DNA of 64,000 nt, from NCBI RefSeq assembly GCF_003610635.1, contig NZ_RAQJ01000007.1, positions 1 through 64,000 of the forward strand, read 5' to 3'. Each line of letters opens with the position of its first letter. The stretch's first letter is position 1. Shown here piece after piece: positions 61,312 through 64,000 of this stretch. Under the pieces are notes generated by a model. It was not told the DNA's origin and made no database searches. It saw nothing but the letters and a program-made list of their open reading frames with translations. The stretch comes from Ichthyenterobacterium magnum (GTDB lineage Bacteria > Bacteroidota > Bacteroidia > Flavobacteriales > Flavobacteriaceae). The position numbers and the translations under genes are program-made.

Positions 61312-62509
61312 ATGAAGTTCTTGGGTATTTATTTTCCCATAAGGAATTTGCTATTATAGTTTGATTTGGTGAAAATCTTGCTTCTAAGCTAAATTTATCA
61401 TTAAATTTAAAACCAATACTTAAGGCAATATAATTATGAGGTTTGATACCCAAATCAACTAAACCGGTAGCCGAAAAATCAAAACTAGAAGATAAGTCAA
61501 TAGAATTAAAGTTATATAAAGCACTTAAATATATTTTTGAAAAATCATTTATTGGTATATAATATTTGATTCCAAAAAGTATGTCAATGGCTTTATAGTC
61601 AATTTTTGCTGAAGATGTTTCTGTTAATACTGGTGTATTAATATAAATAAAATCATTTATTTCTGAGGAATAGTTTTTAAATGTTGGTTCAAGAATTAAT
61701 GAGAGTCTATTATTATTAAAAGGTAAAACATATTCAAGTTCAATACCAAATCCAATATTTGTTTTACTTCCAAAATCTAACTCACCTCTATTGTCAAAAT
61801 CATTCTTTGTTGATAGAGAAGAAAAGTTTATGCTTGGTTTTATAGATAAGTTAAAATTTCCTGATTTTTTTTCATTTTTAAATGAATTAATATAATTAGA
61901 ATCATCACAAGTATTATAATCTATAAAATAAGTTATTAAGTCTTTAGATTTATAGTTTAATTTTTTTACATCATTAAGTGATAAATTATCACATTTTAAA
62001 TTATTCCATAATTGTTGTTTATAATCAGTATTTTCTTTATACTGAGTTGCAGCTACATAATACTTTTTATAAATTAATTGATTTGGGTTAGAGTCGTTTA
62101 AATTGTAGAAATACAATTTAGCATTATCATCGCAATAAGAAAATAAGTTAGACTTTCCTTCAACTAAGTATTTTAAAAAGAGGTTTTTTTCTATTAAATT
62201 AGGTTCCTTTTTTTTACTTAATTGATTTGTTTGAGTACTTGATATATCTATTTTTACTAAAAACCTTTTATACCTTATGTTGTTAAATCCAAACTCAATT
62301 ATAGTACTTAAATCACCTTTTAAGTCTTCTGAACTTTCATTAATCTTATAGGTAAATGTGTCTGGGTTGTTTTTCCAATCTTCATTTTTAATAAGGCATT
62401 CAACCTTTTTATTATTAGTATCAATTAAGTATCCTTTTTCATAATTACTTTGAGAGTTTGCAGTAATACTAAAAATTACTGCAAGTATAAGTGTTATTTT
62501 TTTAGTCAT
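61286..62509 (-). CDS. Outer membrane beta-barrel protein, unknown
   Basis: A 407-residue product with signal peptide (AVIFSITANSQ). Residues 25-215 form a mixed N-terminal domain (YLIDTNNKKVECLIKNEDWK, FGFNNIRYKRF) and 230-407 a beta-barrel (FNLSIKPSINFSSL, GFGIELEYVLPF, NYIALSIGFKFNDKFSLEAR, end FIFGYNLF). The last Phe fits BAM-dependent insertion. Typical of flavobacterial proteins of unknown role. Its 3' end overlaps the TIGR01777 gene. Confidence 0.7.
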   Translation of the reverse strand: MTKKITLILAVIFSITANSQSNYEKGYLIDTNNKKVECLIKNEDWKNNPDTFTYKINESSEDLKGDLSTIIEFGFNNIRYKRFLVKIDISSTQTNQLSKKKEPNLIEKNLFLKYLVEGKSNLFSYCDDNAKLYFYNLNDSNPNQLIYKKYYVAATQYKENTDYKQQLWNNLKCDNLSLNDVKKLNYKSKDLITYFIDYNTCDDSNYINSFKNEKKSGNFNLSIKPSINFSSLSTKNDFDNRGELDFGSKTNIGFGIELEYVLPFNNNRLSLILEPTFKNYSSEINDFIYINTPVLTETSSAKIDYKAIDILFGIKYYIPINDFSKIYLSALYNFNSIDLSSSFDFSATGLVDLGIKPHNYIALSIGFKFNDKFSLEARFSPNQTIIANSLWENKYPRTSFIFGYNLF

Positions 62510-62556
62510 TCTTTTGTTTTTATAAGTAGTTTTTAGATTTGTCTTGAATATATTTA

Positions 62557-62585
62557 AAAACCACTCTAGACTCTAGAGTGGTTTT
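62557..62585 (-). terminator. Terminator after the YceI gene
   Basis: AAAACCACTCTAGA (62557-62570) pairs with TCTAGAGTGGTTTT (62572-62585), practical stem 12 bp with a 5-nt loop, 25 nt past the stop codon. Confidence 0.8.
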
Positions 62586-62609
62586 AAATTGTATTTAATA
62601 TTAAGGTAA

Positions 62610-63281
62610 TTACGCCTTTTTAGCTACAATTTTAATCTTTAATTCCATATCGTCATTAATAAACTTGTCACCAAGATTATCAAAAACAGATTTAGAACCA
62701 TAGTTGATTCCCCATTTAGTTCTATCAATTGTAAATGCTTCACTTTCAATAGTCATTAAGTCACCATTGTTAGACACAGTTACAGGGAAAGTTATATTGT
62801 GTTTTTGTCCTTTTAAAGACAAGTTACCAGAAAGCATAGTTTTACCATCTTCAGTTTTAGTTCCAGTAACTTCAAATGCTCCAGTAGGGAATTTAGTTAC
62901 ATTAAAAAAATCACCTTCTTTGCCTTCAACAGTTCCTTTTAAATGCTCTTCTAGACTTGTTTTGTACTCACCTTCTTCCATATCTGTAGAGACAATTGAT
63001 TTCATATCAATTAAAAAAGTACCACTTTTTATACGTCCAGCATCTGTCTTAAAAACACCACTTTCAATGTTTACAGTTCCGTTATGACTTCCAGTAGGTT
63101 TAAAACCTTTCCACTCTATAGTAGATTCTGCTACATTAGCAACATATTTTTCAGATGTGCTTTCTGCAACAGCAGCTGCCTCAGCGTCACTTGTATTTGC
63201 CTCAGCGGCTTTATCTTTACAACTAACAAATGCAATACTAATAGCTACAATTGTAAACATGTTTAAAATTCTTTTTTTCAT
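62610..63281 (-). CDS. YceI-family lipoprotein
   Basis: A 223-residue lipoprotein (SIAFVSCKDKAAEAN; acylated Cys21) with an Ala/Glu-rich linker and a YceI beta-barrel domain (VAESTIEWKGFKPTGSHNGT, KFPTGAFEVTGTKTEDG, LSLKGQKHNITFPV and DRTKWGINYGSKSV). YceI proteins bind isoprenoid quinones or other lipids. It stands alone with its own promoter and terminator. Confidence 0.9.
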   Translation of the reverse strand: MKKRILNMFTIVAISIAFVSCKDKAAEANTSDAEAAAVAESTSEKYVANVAESTIEWKGFKPTGSHNGTVNIESGVFKTDAGRIKSGTFLIDMKSIVSTDMEEGEYKTSLEEHLKGTVEGKEGDFFNVTKFPTGAFEVTGTKTEDGKTMLSGNLSLKGQKHNITFPVTVSNNGDLMTIESEAFTIDRTKWGINYGSKSVFDNLGDKFINDDMELKIKIVAKKA

Positions 63282-63309
63282 CGTTTTGTGTTTATTTAAA
63301 AATTATACA

Positions 63310-63317
63310 CAAAAATA
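63310..63317 (-). promoter_or_regulatory. -7 element for the YceI gene
   Basis: On the minus strand TATTTTTG, a TAnnTTTG match 29 nt before the start at 63281. Confidence 0.45.
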
Positions 63318-63384
63318 GTGATTGTTACTAAAAGACATTAAGTCTAATCAATTATTTTAATGACATTTTGACATTTTAAAAATA

Positions 63385-63403
63385 ATGGCAGTACTTTTGC
63401 CAT
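63385..63403 (+). promoter_or_regulatory. -24/-12 (sigma-54-like) or -7 element at grpE-dnaJ
   Basis: TGGCAGTACTTTTGCC: GG (63387-63388) and GC (63399-63400) are separated by exactly 10 nt as in sigma-54 promoters. The same bases include TACTTTTG, a TAnnTTTG match, and ATGGCA/TGCCAT form a 6-bp inverted repeat. Two TGACATTTT copies lie upstream (63361-63377). Confidence 0.5.
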
Positions 63404-63438
63404 CCCTAAATCGAAGATTTAAAATAATGTTCACTATA

Positions 63439-63975
63439 ATGAGTAAAAAAGATAAAAACGAAAACATAGAAGACACGCAAGTGCAGGAAGAAACTACAGA
63501 AACAACACAAGTTGAAGAATTAACTGTAGAAGAGCAATTGCAAGAAAATTTAGCTAAAGAAAAAGATAAGTTTATGCGCTTATTTGCTGAATTTGAAAAT
63601 TATAAAAAACGTACAAGTAAAGAACGTATTGATTTGTTTAAAACAGCAAGTCAAGATGTGATGATCTCACTATTACCAGTTTTAGACGATTTTGAGCGTG
63701 CACTAAGTCATATAGAAGAAGATAAAGAAGCTGAAGATTTACGAAAAGGAGTTATGCTTATTTATCAAAAATTATTAACAACATTAGAACAAAAAGGTTT
63801 GTCAAAAATTGGAGTTAAAAAAGGTGATACTTTTAATGCAGATGACCATGAAGCAATAACACAAGTTCCTGCGCCAAATGAAGATCTTAAAGGAAAAATA
63901 ATTGATGTAGTAGAAAGAGGTTATAAATTAGGAGAAAAAGTAATTCGTTTTCCAAAAGTGGTTATCGGACAATAA
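63439..63975 (+). CDS. grpE: Nucleotide exchange factor GrpE
   Basis: The 178-residue cofactor exchanges ADP on DnaK. Glu/Thr-rich disordered start, a long helix with EEQLQENLAKEKDKFMRLFA, then FENYKKRTSKERIDLF and the beta domain ending VVERGYKLGEKVIRFPKVVIG. Upstream in-frame ATGs at 63385 and 63427 are less likely, the first being inside the promoter. dnaJ follows after 9 bp. Confidence 0.93.
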   Translation: MSKKDKNENIEDTQVQEETTETTQVEELTVEEQLQENLAKEKDKFMRLFAEFENYKKRTSKERIDLFKTASQDVMISLLPVLDDFERALSHIEEDKEAEDLRKGVMLIYQKLLTTLEQKGLSKIGVKKGDTFNADDHEAITQVPAPNEDLKGKIIDVVERGYKLGEKVIRFPKVVIGQ

Positions 63976-63984
63976 TTTTAGAAT

Positions 63985-64000
63985 ATGGCAAAAAGAGATT
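63985..64000 (+). CDS. dnaJ: Start of dnaJ (partial)
   Basis: ATG 63985 followed by codons for AKRD, the usual start MAKRD(Y/F)YE of the DnaJ co-chaperone, directly after grpE. Only five codons are in the window. Confidence 0.75.

Noticed and set aside
63281-63439. CIRCE (HrcA) operator at grpE
   Set aside because: The TTAGCACTC-N9-GAGTGCTAA sequence is absent; the inverted repeat ATGGCA/TGCCAT is different.

Overview
This 64 kb window is chromosomal DNA of a member of the Flavobacteriaceae (Bacteroidota). The evidence is low GC, promoters of the TTG-N19-TAnnTTTG type, very few Shine-Dalgarno sequences, type IX secretion sorting domains, SusD-free FadL/OmpP1 and OmpA-type outer membrane proteins, glutamine synthetase III, and many short lipoproteins with a lipobox Cys. 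Gene neighbourhoods such as rho next to a DUF4293 gene, folP near cdaA, and ilvE-DUF4920-mnmD also fit. No phage, insertion sequence, CRISPR array or rRNA operon is visible. The window is mostly housekeeping genes, with most novelty in non-coding and repeat DNA.

Layout. 1-7.8 kb: end of a type IX-secreted protein, a FadL-like porin with an aromatic/Arg-rich lipoprotein, proS, tRNA-Glu, rpsT, rho, a DUF4293 gene and a YfcE-like phosphodiesterase. 7.9-18.9 kb: truA, an ABC exporter, a DUF3667 gene, cdaA, a lipoprotein, folP, a DUF1599 gene, a DoxX-like membrane protein, a lone DppB-type permease, a TlpA-like lipoprotein, tpiA, prmA and clpS. 18.9-21.6 kb: a sulfur module (metal-binding HMA protein, persulfide dioxygenase-rhodanese, two YeeE/YedE-type transporter halves). 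21.7-25.4 kb: tRNA-Arg, a LytS/LytTR-type two-component pair, a YciI-like and an ankyrin protein, and a 50-residue basic protein. 26-30.4 kb: a secreted endonuclease I and a BlaI-M56 (BlaR1-like) pair. 30.5-39.4 kb: Na/Ca exchanger, GSIII, small secreted and outer membrane proteins, purM, prfA, pyrF and a siderophore/B12-type binding protein. 39.4-47.7 kb: DUF proteins, heptanucleotide repeat arrays, a thioredoxin-fold protein, an OmpA protein and a fused IcmF-type acyl-CoA mutase. 47.7-53 kb: an MFS-VOC-DJ-1 operon behind a predicted attenuator, DUF1684, crcB, SRPBCC-GyrI and a LuxR-type protein. 53-64 kb: a NarL-type two-component system, lipoproteins, a MazG-like enzyme, ilvE, DUF4920, a cytochrome-type lipoprotein, mnmD with a tandemly copied 3' end, a TIGR01777 protein, a YceI protein, grpE and the start of dnaJ.

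Most interesting points: (1) a minus-strand 24-codon leader ORF, antiterminator and terminator ahead of an efflux MFS operon; (2) an 84-bp inverted-repeat element inserted exactly in frame in the acyl-CoA mutase, with relatives elsewhere; (3) three palindromes on an exact 20-bp pitch over the blaI promoter; (4) two different TTAG-containing heptamer arrays that each begin at the stop codon of a convergent gene; (5) a 66-bp tandem copy of the mnmD 3' end; (6) a -24/-12 (sigma-54-like) element at grpE-dnaJ; (7) two candidate small structured RNAs or leaders. All functions are inferred from reading the sequence; no database search was run.
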